Shown here piece by piece: positions 33,028-41,160 of a DNA stretch of 64,000 bases (positions within the stretch are counted from its first letter, which is position 1; each line of letters opens with the position of its first letter). The DNA is taken from positions 49,149 to 113,148 of the IMG/VR virus record IMGVR_UViG_3300033182_000487. One strand, 5' to 3'. A program made the position numbers and the translations under genes. The notes below the pieces were generated by a model. It searched no databases. It saw nothing but the letters and a program-made list of their open reading frames with translations, and had not been told where the DNA came from. Origin of the DNA: a virus.

Positions 33028-34989
33028 ATGGGTCTGGCTGACATCGCCGCCGCAGTCGGTCGGCGGTCCTCTACGTCTGACTCCGATGCCGTAGACATCA
33101 TCACGTTCATCGAGGCTCCGTGGGGTCTCGGGCTCAAACTGTTCCCGGTGCAGAGGATCATCCTCAAGGCGCACTATGGAATGGCACTGGACGACAACCA
33201 ACTGGGCATCCCCCTGGACATCCCGGTTGACCAGACGCACCCCCAGTGGAACGACTCGTGGGCCGAGCACCTGGACGACGAGGGCTACTACAAGTGGCGC
33301 ATCGTGGTCACCGACTTCCGCCGCGAGAACACCGAGTGCATGACAGAGGCGGGCTACCTCCGCTTCCTCTACGACGAGGGCCGGTGCAACATCCGGGAGG
33401 TCGTGCCCGGCCACCAGCGCCGGGAGATGGTCCTGTCCGTGGGCCGACGGTCCGGCAAGACCCTGATCACATCGTGCGTGGTCGCCTACGAGACGTACAG
33501 GCTGCTGCTCAAGGGCAACCCCCAGAAGGTCTACGGCTCGTCCCAGAGCAACGTGATCCAGTTGATCTCGGTCGCGACCGACCGGGATCAGGCCGGGCTG
33601 CTGTACCGCGAAGCCAGCGGCCACTTCACGAAGTGCGACTTCTTCAAGCCCTACGCAGCCAACGCCACTCAGTCCTTCGCGACGTTCCAGACCCCGTTCG
33701 ACATCGAGCGGTACGGCTCCTACGCGGACAACCAGAAGGCCAGATACTCCATCAACGTCACCTTCCGCTCCTGCGTGGCGAAGGGGCTCCGTGGTGGTGC
33801 CAACCTCCTGGTCGCGCTCGACGAGGTTGCTCACTTCGGGGAGAAGGGGCAGGCCAGTGCCGACGAGGTCTACCAGGCGGTCGAGCCGAGCACTCGTACA
33901 TTTAGTCCCAAAGATCCAAAAAACCCAACCCGCCCGATTGGTGAGAACGAGGGTCGGATCATCCTGATCTCGTCACCGCTGGGCAAGCAGGGCCTTTTCT
34001 ACAAGCAGTACCGGTTGGGCTTCGGCAACAACAAGGCCGCCGACAACCTGATCTGCATCCAGGCCCCGACCTGGGAGGTCAACCCGACGGTGCCTGCCGA
34101 GACGTTCGTGGCGTCCTACCTCAAAGACCCCAACGTCTTCTTCACCGAGTTCGGGGCCGAGTTTAGCGACCGCACGAAGGGGTGGATCACGGACAAGGCT
34201 GATCTCGTCGCCTGCATCGACCCAGACCTGCGCCCGAAGCACAGTGCCCCTGCCCGGATGCCCCACTTCATGGGCCTCGACGTCGCGTTGGTGGGCGACT
34301 ACACGTCCGTCGCCATCGGACACAACGACGCCAACGGCAACGTGGTCCTCGACTACATCGACAGGATCAAGGCGGGCGAGGGGGACTACGAGCACCTCGA
34401 CCGACTGGAGTTCGACGACGTGGCCGACTGGGTCTATGACCTCAGCCGCAAGTTCTACATCAGCGAGGGCATGTTCGACCAATGGTCCGGCATCCCCATG
34501 GAGCAGGCGTTGAAGAAGCGCGGCCTCTCCACGCTCAAGTCGGTCCACCACACCCGGAACCTGTCGAGCCAGATGTTCCAGAACTTCAAGAACCTCATGC
34601 TCGACAAGAAGATGACCCTGTACGACTGGCCCATCCCGGACGGGGATGACCACTCGGCTCACATCGCCGAGTTGCTGGAACTCCAGGCCGAGTTCATCAG
34701 CAAGTACATCATCAAGGTCGAGGCCCCCAAGGTCGAAGGCAAGCACGACGACCTCTCGGACGCCCTGGTCCGCATGGTGTGGGTCGCCACGAACAACTCG
34801 GCGAAGCGGGTAGTCCTCGCCGGGCACCGCCGAGGGAACATGGGCCCCTCGGCTTCCTCTGGGGCGGGATCACGGTTCGGTCGTGTCCCTACCTCGCTCA
34901 AGGGTCGCTCTGGCTCTCACCCGGACCGCCAGATCCCGAAGACGCGGCGCGGGGGTGGACGAGGTTGCGGCGGTTCCGGTAGGCGGTAG
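33028..34989 (+). CDS. terL: Terminase large subunit
   Basis: 653 residues. ATPase: Walker A VGRRSGKT near 138-145, Walker B LLVALDEVAHF near 258-268 and the coupling motif ISSPLGKQG near 313. Nuclease: first aspartate in MGLDVAL near 417 and the later HDDLSDALVRM near 573-583, as in RNase H-like terminase nucleases. It cuts concatemeric DNA and pumps it into the prohead through the portal at 35915. A patch of unusual codons lies at 33892-33931, after Walker B. The C-terminal 50 residues are basic, serine/glycine-rich and probably disordered. Confidence 0.92.
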   Translation: MGLADIAAAVGRRSSTSDSDAVDIITFIEAPWGLGLKLFPVQRIILKAHYGMALDDNQLGIPLDIPVDQTHPQWNDSWAEHLDDEGYYKWRIVVTDFRRENTECMTEAGYLRFLYDEGRCNIREVVPGHQRREMVLSVGRRSGKTLITSCVVAYETYRLLLKGNPQKVYGSSQSNVIQLISVATDRDQAGLLYREASGHFTKCDFFKPYAANATQSFATFQTPFDIERYGSYADNQKARYSINVTFRSCVAKGLRGGANLLVALDEVAHFGEKGQASADEVYQAVEPSTRTFSPKDPKNPTRPIGENEGRIILISSPLGKQGLFYKQYRLGFGNNKAADNLICIQAPTWEVNPTVPAETFVASYLKDPNVFFTEFGAEFSDRTKGWITDKADLVACIDPDLRPKHSAPARMPHFMGLDVALVGDYTSVAIGHNDANGNVVLDYIDRIKAGEGDYEHLDRLEFDDVADWVYDLSRKFYISEGMFDQWSGIPMEQALKKRGLSTLKSVHHTRNLSSQMFQNFKNLMLDKKMTLYDWPIPDGDDHSAHIAELLELQAEFISKYIIKVEAPKVEGKHDDLSDALVRMVWVATNNSAKRVVLAGHRRGNMGPSASSGAGSRFGRVPTSLKGRSGSHPDRQIPKTRRGGGRGCGGSGRR

Positions 34990-34998
34990 GGTGCCTAT
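34984..34998 (+). promoter_or_regulatory. Motif B promoter-like element
   Basis: CGGTAG at 34984 (its TAG is the terminase stop), CTAT at 34995-34998, spacer 5. Next start 35024. Confidence 0.6.
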
Positions 34999-35023
34999 CC
35001 CTCCCTGCGGTTAGGAGACACGC

Positions 35024-35599
35024 ATGGGCACCTTCATTCAGAACTCAAACCTGGACGATGCTGGCGACGTCGAGTTGATGTTCCCCGGCGACCGGATGCC
35101 TGTGATCGCAGGCCCGACCCTCCGCGCCAACGGCTGGAGGGGTGGCATCTTCGTCATGTACGTCACGGGCACGGACGACTTCACCGTCGAGGCCAGCGAC
35201 GGCAACATGGCGACAGGGTTCATCCTGTTCCAGAGCGAGGACTACCAACTGACCCCGCCGGACGGGACGGGTCCGGGATCACCGCAGAACTTCACGTCGC
35301 AGCAGTTCCTCAACCCCACGGGCGGGAACAACGTCGTCACCGTCATCAACGGAGGCACCCGCGCCTACTTCCGGGTGTTTGAGACCGTCGCCTTGAACGG
35401 CGCTGGGGCGAGGGCAGGCGGACCCATCACCTACACCCTCAACGAGGACTTGAAGGTGAGTGAGAGCGGCCTCCTGTGCAACGACTCGGACGTGAACCTC
35501 GCTGCTGCTGGAGTCACGACACCTCAAGTCGTCGGTATTGTGTCTGCGGTGCCCTCGGCTGCCAACGGCAACCGGCTGTGCCTTGACATGAAGTACTGA
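35024..35599 (+). CDS. Structural protein, possible head decoration
   Basis: 191 residues; ribosome site TTAGGAG. Strand-rich, with FVMYVTGTDDFTVEAS, GFILFQSEDY and RAYFRVFETVALNG segments, compatible with a beta-sandwich decoration or neck protein. It stands between terminase and portal genes. No catalytic motif; role unproven. Confidence 0.55.
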   Translation: MGTFIQNSNLDDAGDVELMFPGDRMPVIAGPTLRANGWRGGIFVMYVTGTDDFTVEASDGNMATGFILFQSEDYQLTPPDGTGPGSPQNFTSQQFLNPTGGNNVVTVINGGTRAYFRVFETVALNGAGARAGGPITYTLNEDLKVSESGLLCNDSDVNLAAAGVTTPQVVGIVSAVPSAANGNRLCLDMKY

Positions 35600-35607
35600 G
35601 GTTTTCC

Positions 35608-35925
35608 TTGTCCCGTCTGCGTGCCACATTGTCTCCGACCGAGACAGACCGAGAGATTCAACTGGCCCTCGACCGAGCGGCCCGTGAGATCGAGTCTGCT
35701 CTCCGCGTGGCGTCGTCCGCTCCCATGGAGAGACATCGCAAGCGCGGCACGTTGAGTGACCTCCAGGGGGCACTGGACCAGATCACTCGGGTTCGGTATC
35801 TCAGCCCGGCGCGTCCCGAGCGCGAGTCCTACGAGGACTGGAAGGCGCGGCATGACAAGCGGGATCAAGAGCGGCGTGCGCGGCGCGAGCAGCGCGCTCT
35901 GAGGGAGCAGACCGATGTCGGATAA
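35608..35925 (+). CDS. Small charged helical protein upstream of portal
   Basis: 105 residues from TTG 35608 with GAGG upstream. Mostly helical, with RAAREIESALRVASS and a very basic/acidic C-terminal helix (DKRDQERRARREQRALREQ). It overlaps the portal start by 11 nt, so it is translationally coupled to it. It could be a portal-binding or head assembly factor. Confidence 0.6.
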   Translation: MSRLRATLSPTETDREIQLALDRAAREIESALRVASSAPMERHRKRGTLSDLQGALDQITRVRYLSPARPERESYEDWKARHDKRDQERRARREQRALREQTDVG

Positions 35926-37618
35926 GAACGAGGGCCAGCCCGTCGGGAAGGTCCGCAACGGCGACGGGAAGAAGAAGGCGAAGACAGGCAAGCCTCGCAA
36001 GATCACGTCGTCCATGATGCGGGCGAAGACCGCGTCCTTCGGAGCCCTCGGCAACGGTGGGTCCATGGAGGGCATCGGCGGCAACTTCTACTCGCCTGAG
36101 TTGTCCACCGACTTCCTGGAGTTGCCTCAGAGCCTCCACGAGCAGTGGAACTACTACCGCTTCTTCTACCGCACGGAGCCCTTCGTGGGTCAGGCGGTGG
36201 ACCTCCACACGGAACTGCCGATCAGCAAGGTCCGCATCGGCATGGCGAAGGCGAAGAACCGTGATCTCGCCGTGGCTGCGACCCGCTTCTGCGAGCGTTG
36301 GGCGCAGCGCATCAACCTGCTCGACCGCCTCCTGACCATCACCCACGAGCGGAACCTGATCGGGGTGGTGAACATCTGGTGCGAGGACGCCAACGAGGAG
36401 ATGCCTCGTGAGGTCCGCGAGGAGGAGGTCCGCATCCTCAAGGAAGACGGCGAGGCCGTCGAGGAATGGCAACTCCGAGGAGATGCCGACGAGCGCGCCG
36501 TGGCGTGGCTCAAGAAGAACTACAAGGGCTGGACCAGTGTGCGGGTGTTGCCACCCGAGCAGATCAAGATGCAGTCGTTCAACTTCACGGACGAGCGCAT
36601 CTTTGAGTTGATCCCGGACAGCAAGACCAAGGCCATCATCGAGAAGTACCAGCAGGGCGACAAGGACGCGAAGCGCATCGTGGAGTCGATGCCTCCTGCT
36701 GTGGTCAAGGCGGTCGTCGAGGGGTCCAACATCCCGCTCAACACTGACCCCATGGCGGGGTCATACATCTACTGTCTGGTGAACCGGAAGTCCGACTACG
36801 ACCCGGAGGGCCGCTCCATCCTGGGTCGGTGCATGAGGATCCTCGTGTACCGGGACAAACTCCGGCAGGCCCAGACCAGCATCGCCTCCCGGCACATGAC
36901 TCCGATTCGGATCGTCTACGGGGAAGACCTCGACGCGGCTGATGTCGAGGCGTTGCGCGAGCAAGTGGACATGGCCCTGCAAGACCCTGACTACTCCATC
37001 ATCGCGAACTTCCAGATCAACTGGGAGGAGATGGGTGCGGACCAGCGGTTGCTCGACCTCAATGGCGAGTACGACCTGACCGACCGCCAGTTGTACGCGG
37101 GCCTCGGGGTCACCGAGGGGTTGCTCTCGGGTGAGTCCTCCTACAGCGGGGACAGGATCAACCTGGAGGTCATCAACACCCGGTACATGCTCCTGCGCGA
37201 GCAGTTGCAGGACTTCGTCGAGAAGCACCTGTTTGAGCCGATGTGCCGTCGCATGGGTTTCATCGAGGAGGACGAGGACGGAGAGGAGCGCGTCGTCGTG
37301 CCCACGCTGTCGTTCACCCGACTGGCTCTGCGGGACAACCGAGACACCTTCGACGCCCTGTACAACCTGTACCAGAAGGGCTCTCTTGACGTGGACACCA
37401 TCCTGGAGTTGCTCAACCTCGACCCCGTGGCGGTGCGCGAACGCATCGAGCGCGACCTGTTCACGGTCAACGACCCCACGTTCAACGAGGTGCTGCGCGG
37501 CGTCTACGGCGACACGGGCCGGGCGATTGCCGAGAACTCCGACGCTGCCGAGAAGATCGCGAAGGTGCTGGGGCTCAAGTACGAGCCACCGAAGGAGGAA
37601 GGCGGGGGCCGCTTCTGA
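35915..37618 (+). CDS. Portal protein
   Basis: 567 residues. A basic, disordered N-terminus is followed by a helical and strand core: the YRTEPFVGQAVDLH helix near 90, a DRLLTITHERNLIG region near 140, VNRKSDYDPEGRSILGRC with the following long helix, a DYSIIANFQINWEEMG strand, a QLYAGLGVTEGLLSGES segment typical of portals, and a stem/crown helix region. The C-terminus is acidic. The portal forms the dodecameric DNA channel used by the terminase. Position directly after terminase genes supports the call. Confidence 0.82.
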   Translation: MSDKNEGQPVGKVRNGDGKKKAKTGKPRKITSSMMRAKTASFGALGNGGSMEGIGGNFYSPELSTDFLELPQSLHEQWNYYRFFYRTEPFVGQAVDLHTELPISKVRIGMAKAKNRDLAVAATRFCERWAQRINLLDRLLTITHERNLIGVVNIWCEDANEEMPREVREEEVRILKEDGEAVEEWQLRGDADERAVAWLKKNYKGWTSVRVLPPEQIKMQSFNFTDERIFELIPDSKTKAIIEKYQQGDKDAKRIVESMPPAVVKAVVEGSNIPLNTDPMAGSYIYCLVNRKSDYDPEGRSILGRCMRILVYRDKLRQAQTSIASRHMTPIRIVYGEDLDAADVEALREQVDMALQDPDYSIIANFQINWEEMGADQRLLDLNGEYDLTDRQLYAGLGVTEGLLSGESSYSGDRINLEVINTRYMLLREQLQDFVEKHLFEPMCRRMGFIEEDEDGEERVVVPTLSFTRLALRDNRDTFDALYNLYQKGSLDVDTILELLNLDPVAVRERIERDLFTVNDPTFNEVLRGVYGDTGRAIAENSDAAEKIAKVLGLKYEPPKEEGGGRF

Positions 37619-37620
37619 TT

Positions 37621-37635
37621 CGGTAGTCCGCCTAT
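37621..37635 (+). promoter_or_regulatory. Motif B promoter-like element
   Basis: CGGTAG at 37621, CTAT at 37632-37635, spacer 5. Next start 37663 with AAGGAG. Confidence 0.6.
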
Positions 37636-37662
37636 CTCCCCTGACTCCACAAGGAGAGCACC

Positions 37663-38097
37663 ATGTTCAAGGCAAGCACACTTCGCCGCATCCTCGCTTC
37701 CGAGGGCATCCTCAAGACGGCGTATGCCAACACCCTGTCCTACATGGTGCAGTTGGGCAGTGATGCCGCGAACTACAATGCGACGGTGCGGGGGGAGGAC
37801 AACATCCCCAACTACCGCGACACCGCCAAGCAGGTCGAGCGCCTGCTGGAGAACAGCGTCCGCAACATCGACAGCATCACCTTCGATCCCCGTAGAGGGA
37901 CCATGAAGGTGTACTTGACGTTCGACTCTGGGGCCGACGAGGAGAAGTCCTTGTACAAGGCCGAGGCTGATCTGGAGAAAGCCTTCAAGGAGATCGGCGA
38001 GGGGTACGACCACCACCGCTACTTCCTCTACGGAAGCATCGACGGCGACTTCTCCGACTTCAAGATCGAGGACGGGGCCATCGAGGCGTGGGGCTGA
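37663..38097 (+). CDS. Small virion-module protein with N-terminal ILASEG motif
   Basis: 144 residues. The N-terminus STLRRILASEGILKTAY matches the protein at 20181. The rest is alpha/beta with a STRAND-helix pattern (GTMKVYLTFDSG, then KAEADLEKAFKEIGEG). Function unknown. It converges with the small minus-strand gene that begins at 38251. Confidence 0.6.
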   Translation: MFKASTLRRILASEGILKTAYANTLSYMVQLGSDAANYNATVRGEDNIPNYRDTAKQVERLLENSVRNIDSITFDPRRGTMKVYLTFDSGADEEKSLYKAEADLEKAFKEIGEGYDHHRYFLYGSIDGDFSDFKIEDGAIEAWG

Positions 38098-38098
38098 T

Positions 38099-38251
38099 TC
38101 AGAGGTTCTGGGTGTGCGCCCGTGCCTTTGAGTGGGTGAGGTACACCCCAACCCACTCACCAGCACGGTTCCAGACGTGGAACCCGTCGAGCATCAGCCC
38201 GGTCGGTGTGGGCCACGTTCCGATCCAGATCAAGGGTGATGGGTACTGCAT
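38099..38251 (-). CDS. 50-residue minus-strand protein
   Basis: ATG at 38251 on the minus strand with AGGAG six bases upstream; stop at 38099-38101, just after the end of the plus-strand gene. The peptide is aromatic-rich (PLIWIGTWPTPTG, then FHVWNRAGEWVGVY). It fills an otherwise empty 256-nt gap and has a better ribosome site than any plus-strand reading there. No family recognised. Confidence 0.52.
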   Translation of the reverse strand: MQYPSPLIWIGTWPTPTGLMLDGFHVWNRAGEWVGVYLTHSKARAHTQNL

Positions 38252-38297
38252 GGTCAACTCCTCTCTGTGACTCTCCGCATAGACACAGTAGGGAGGT

Positions 38298-38312
38298 CGG
38301 TAGTGACGCTAT
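38298..38312 (+). promoter_or_regulatory. Motif B promoter-like element
   Basis: CGGTAG at 38298, CTAT at 38309-38312, spacer 5. Next start 38354. Confidence 0.6.
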
Positions 38313-38353
38313 ACCCGTGGGGGCTGTAGACACTCACCGGGAGAAATCAGCAC

Positions 38354-39913
38354 ATGGCCCAGCCTCCCTTCCTCGTAGACGAACTCCAGATCGAACCTGG
38401 TAGCGGTGACACCCTCACCCTGTCGCGGGATTCGACCGACGGGGCGATGAAGTTCGTTGACGCTGTGCTCACCTCTGGTGCGCTGCTCCCGAATCTCGTC
38501 GGCCTGCGGAACGTCACCGGGGTCTACATCGTGGGCCGCGCTGGCGACGGTGCTCCCTACACGAGCATCCAGGACGCCCTCGACGCCGTGCCGGACTCGT
38601 CCAGCGCGGCGGCTCCCTCACTGATCATGATCCTGCCGGGGCTCTACACGGAGAACGTGACCATCCAGAAGGACGGCGCGTATCTCGTAGGACTCGGTGG
38701 GGTCACACTCACCAACAGCGGCGCGAGCGACACCGTCGAGATCAGCGCCGCCGTCACCACGACCCCGCAGGACGTCCTGCTCCGAGGACTCAAGATCCAG
38801 AACACCTCGGCGGCCCAGTCCTGCGTGAGGATCATCGGAGCCGACTCGTTCGCTTCGGGAACCGTCACAGTGAACGCTGCGCCACTGGCTACCGGGGACA
38901 CCATCACCATCAACGGCATCGCGCTCACCGGAACTGCTGGGGTCAGGACGTCCGGGAGCAACGATTTCTCGGTCAGCAGCGGCACCACGGACGGCATCGC
39001 CGCTGAGATCGTCGCAGCCATCAACGACACGGCCAACTCGTTTGCCACGCTCGTCGAGGCATCCGCTCTGCTCAACGTGGTCACCTTCACGGCTGTCACC
39101 GCAGGGTCCGGCGGCAACGCCATCACCCTCGCTGTGAGCACCACGCCTCCGGGCAACATGACCCCATCAGGAGCCAACCTCGCTGGAGGCGGCTCTGCGG
39201 GCTCCCTCGTGGGCAACGGGGTCATCACCATCGAGGACTGTGAACTGCTGGCAGCGGGCGCTGCGGGCTACCAGGTCCGAGCCGACACCTCGGGCCACAT
39301 CCGGGTCCGTGGCGGCACCTGGCGCGGCAGCGACAACGCCAGCCTCTCGACCGCTTCCAACTGCGCCCTCTTTTCGGTGGCCGACGTCGAGTGGGCCAAC
39401 GACTTTGAGGTCGCCTACGACACCACGGCAGACCGCCCCGCCGACACCACCTGCGAGTACGAACTCCTGAGCGTGGGTCGGATCAACGGCGTCCTGTCCA
39501 ACCTCTCGGGTGCAGGATCACTCGCCCTCAAGAACTGCCCTGAGACGGCAAGCGTGAGCCAGGACGGGGACCAGACCCTCAATGCCTACCTCTCCACGTT
39601 GGGCGCATTGACCCTCAACGGCACGACTGTGGCCACCCTCTACGGCAGCACACGGACCACCGCGACTCAGGCTGGTGGCAGTCCCACGCTGGCCGAGCCT
39701 CACGTTCGGGGTGAGAGGGCCTTTGCGGCGTCCGCGTCCGAGACCATCACCTTCGACATCCCCGCCCCGGACACCAACTACACGGTGCTGGTGGAGAACC
39801 CGTCACCGACAAGCACTCTGGCGATTCGGAACAAGACAGCCACGGAGTTCCGCATCGAGGCCACCCCGGCCCTCACGGACACCGTTGGCTACTCTATCGT
39901 CCGCAGCCTGTAG
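38354..39913 (+). CDS. Beta-helix tail fibre or spike-like protein
   Basis: 519 residues. Near 65 it has YTSIQDALDAVPDSSS and then a MILPGLYTENVTI strand, the entry of a pectate-lyase-type right-handed beta helix as in many tailspikes. A second domain (about 175-275: GDTITING, then AAEIVAAINDT) shared with the protein at 31554 appears inserted in the helix. The C-terminal domain (TITFDIPAPDTNYTVLV, AIRNKTATEFRIEA) is shared with the protein at 11466. Probably a surface-binding fibre or spike. No catalytic residues could be assigned. Confidence 0.68.
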   Translation: MAQPPFLVDELQIEPGSGDTLTLSRDSTDGAMKFVDAVLTSGALLPNLVGLRNVTGVYIVGRAGDGAPYTSIQDALDAVPDSSSAAAPSLIMILPGLYTENVTIQKDGAYLVGLGGVTLTNSGASDTVEISAAVTTTPQDVLLRGLKIQNTSAAQSCVRIIGADSFASGTVTVNAAPLATGDTITINGIALTGTAGVRTSGSNDFSVSSGTTDGIAAEIVAAINDTANSFATLVEASALLNVVTFTAVTAGSGGNAITLAVSTTPPGNMTPSGANLAGGGSAGSLVGNGVITIEDCELLAAGAAGYQVRADTSGHIRVRGGTWRGSDNASLSTASNCALFSVADVEWANDFEVAYDTTADRPADTTCEYELLSVGRINGVLSNLSGAGSLALKNCPETASVSQDGDQTLNAYLSTLGALTLNGTTVATLYGSTRTTATQAGGSPTLAEPHVRGERAFAASASETITFDIPAPDTNYTVLVENPSPTSTLAIRNKTATEFRIEATPALTDTVGYSIVRSL

Positions 39914-39921
39914 GAGATCAC

Positions 39922-41160
39922 ATGAGCAACCACGACGACTTCTGGACCAGCCTGGCTGCGGGCCACACCAACACGGTGCTGGCTGGCGCGATGGACTCCC
40001 ACCTGTCGGGCAAGAGCATCGACGAGTCGTTCGGCTCCGTTCGCACCCTGACCGACGTTCACCGACAGGCCAACGCGCTCTCCCTCCCCGTCGAGGCGGG
40101 CACGAAGGTCGTGTTCGCTGGCGGCCTGGGCGCGCACATGTCCTACGACGACGTGCCTGCTGATGGGATCACGGGCGAGGTCGTCACGGTCAAGTCCGCC
40201 ACGGGGAGCATCACCCACCACGACGGCAAGGTCTTCGTGAAGTGGGCCGACGGCAAGTTCCGTCCCATCCACGCCGAGCACCTGCGACTGGCTGGGCACG
40301 GCAAGCAGGCTTCCGGCAACACCCTCAAGGTTCTCCGTGACGGTCGCGAATACTGGATTGAGAGAGGTGGTCACCACCGTACATGGGATGATCGGTTCAA
40401 GGGCCCCTTTACCGCTGCTGATGTCGTCGGAGAAGTGGAGAAGCGCCTCAAGAAGGATCCTGATGTGGTCGTCATGGGGCGCAATCACTCTCTTGGTCGG
40501 AGCGGTGCGGCAGACGCATACAGTACGGCACCCTTCGTCATCCTTGACCGCAGGGGTGATGTGGTCGATGAAGGCTACACCCTTGAAGGTCTTTGGAATA
40601 AGTGGTTCGACCGCTTCCTCGGTTGGAGGATGGCTTCCTCGATTCAGGCATCCGACGTCAAGGCGACGTTTGAGAAGATCAAGGCCCTGGCCGAGAAGAA
40701 GCCGAAGAACAAGTTCCTCAAGGACTTGCTCAAGCAGATGGCCGACGAGGGCTTCACTCCCACCGAGAAGCAGATGAAGGTGGTGAAGGAGATCGAGGGC
40801 GAGATCGAGCAGCAGTCCGAGATGAAGAAGGAGTTGAAGGGCCTCGACAAGGACGCCGCGTTCGACCCGAGCATCATCGGCGAGAAGAAGGGTGGCCCGG
40901 TCGAGCATGACCCCGAAGACAAGAACATCATGAGGCACTTCGGTCAGGGCGACCTCCACGGCATGGCCGAGATGGTCAAGGGCAAGACGGCAACCTTCCG
41001 GGTCGCCAGCCTCGGCGACCTCACCCAGTTCCTCAAGGTCGCGGACGGCACACTGGTCCACAAGAGCACCAAGGATCTCTGGTCCTTCAACAAGGACGCC
41101 GACGGCAACTTCCTCGTCTCTCGGCTGTTCGACGACGAGGGCGAGCCCTTGAAGGTGTGA
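39922..41160 (+). CDS. Virion-module protein with SH3-like domain and coiled coil
   Basis: 412 residues. Residues 50-125 form an SH3/KOW-like barrel (GTKVVFAGGLGAHMSYDDVP, GEVVTVKSATG, VFVKWADGKFRPIHAEHLR), seen in other phage virion proteins. Residues about 133-240, encoded at 40321-40640, use a less biased codon set and look like an inserted domain. A long charged coiled coil follows (KKPKNKFLKDLL to KKELKGLDKD), then a C-terminal beta unit. Function unknown. The next gene starts inside its stop (GTGA). Confidence 0.6.
   Translation: MSNHDDFWTSLAAGHTNTVLAGAMDSHLSGKSIDESFGSVRTLTDVHRQANALSLPVEAGTKVVFAGGLGAHMSYDDVPADGITGEVVTVKSATGSITHHDGKVFVKWADGKFRPIHAEHLRLAGHGKQASGNTLKVLRDGREYWIERGGHHRTWDDRFKGPFTAADVVGEVEKRLKKDPDVVVMGRNHSLGRSGAADAYSTAPFVILDRRGDVVDEGYTLEGLWNKWFDRFLGWRMASSIQASDVKATFEKIKALAEKKPKNKFLKDLLKQMADEGFTPTEKQMKVVKEIEGEIEQQSEMKKELKGLDKDAAFDPSIIGEKKGGPVEHDPEDKNIMRHFGQGDLHGMAEMVKGKTATFRVASLGDLTQFLKVADGTLVHKSTKDLWSFNKDADGNFLVSRLFDDEGEPLKV

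Noticed and set aside
38088-38270. 60-codon plus-strand frame after the gene at 37663
   Set aside because: It overlaps that gene and lacks a good ribosome site; the minus-strand reading at 38099-38251 has one.
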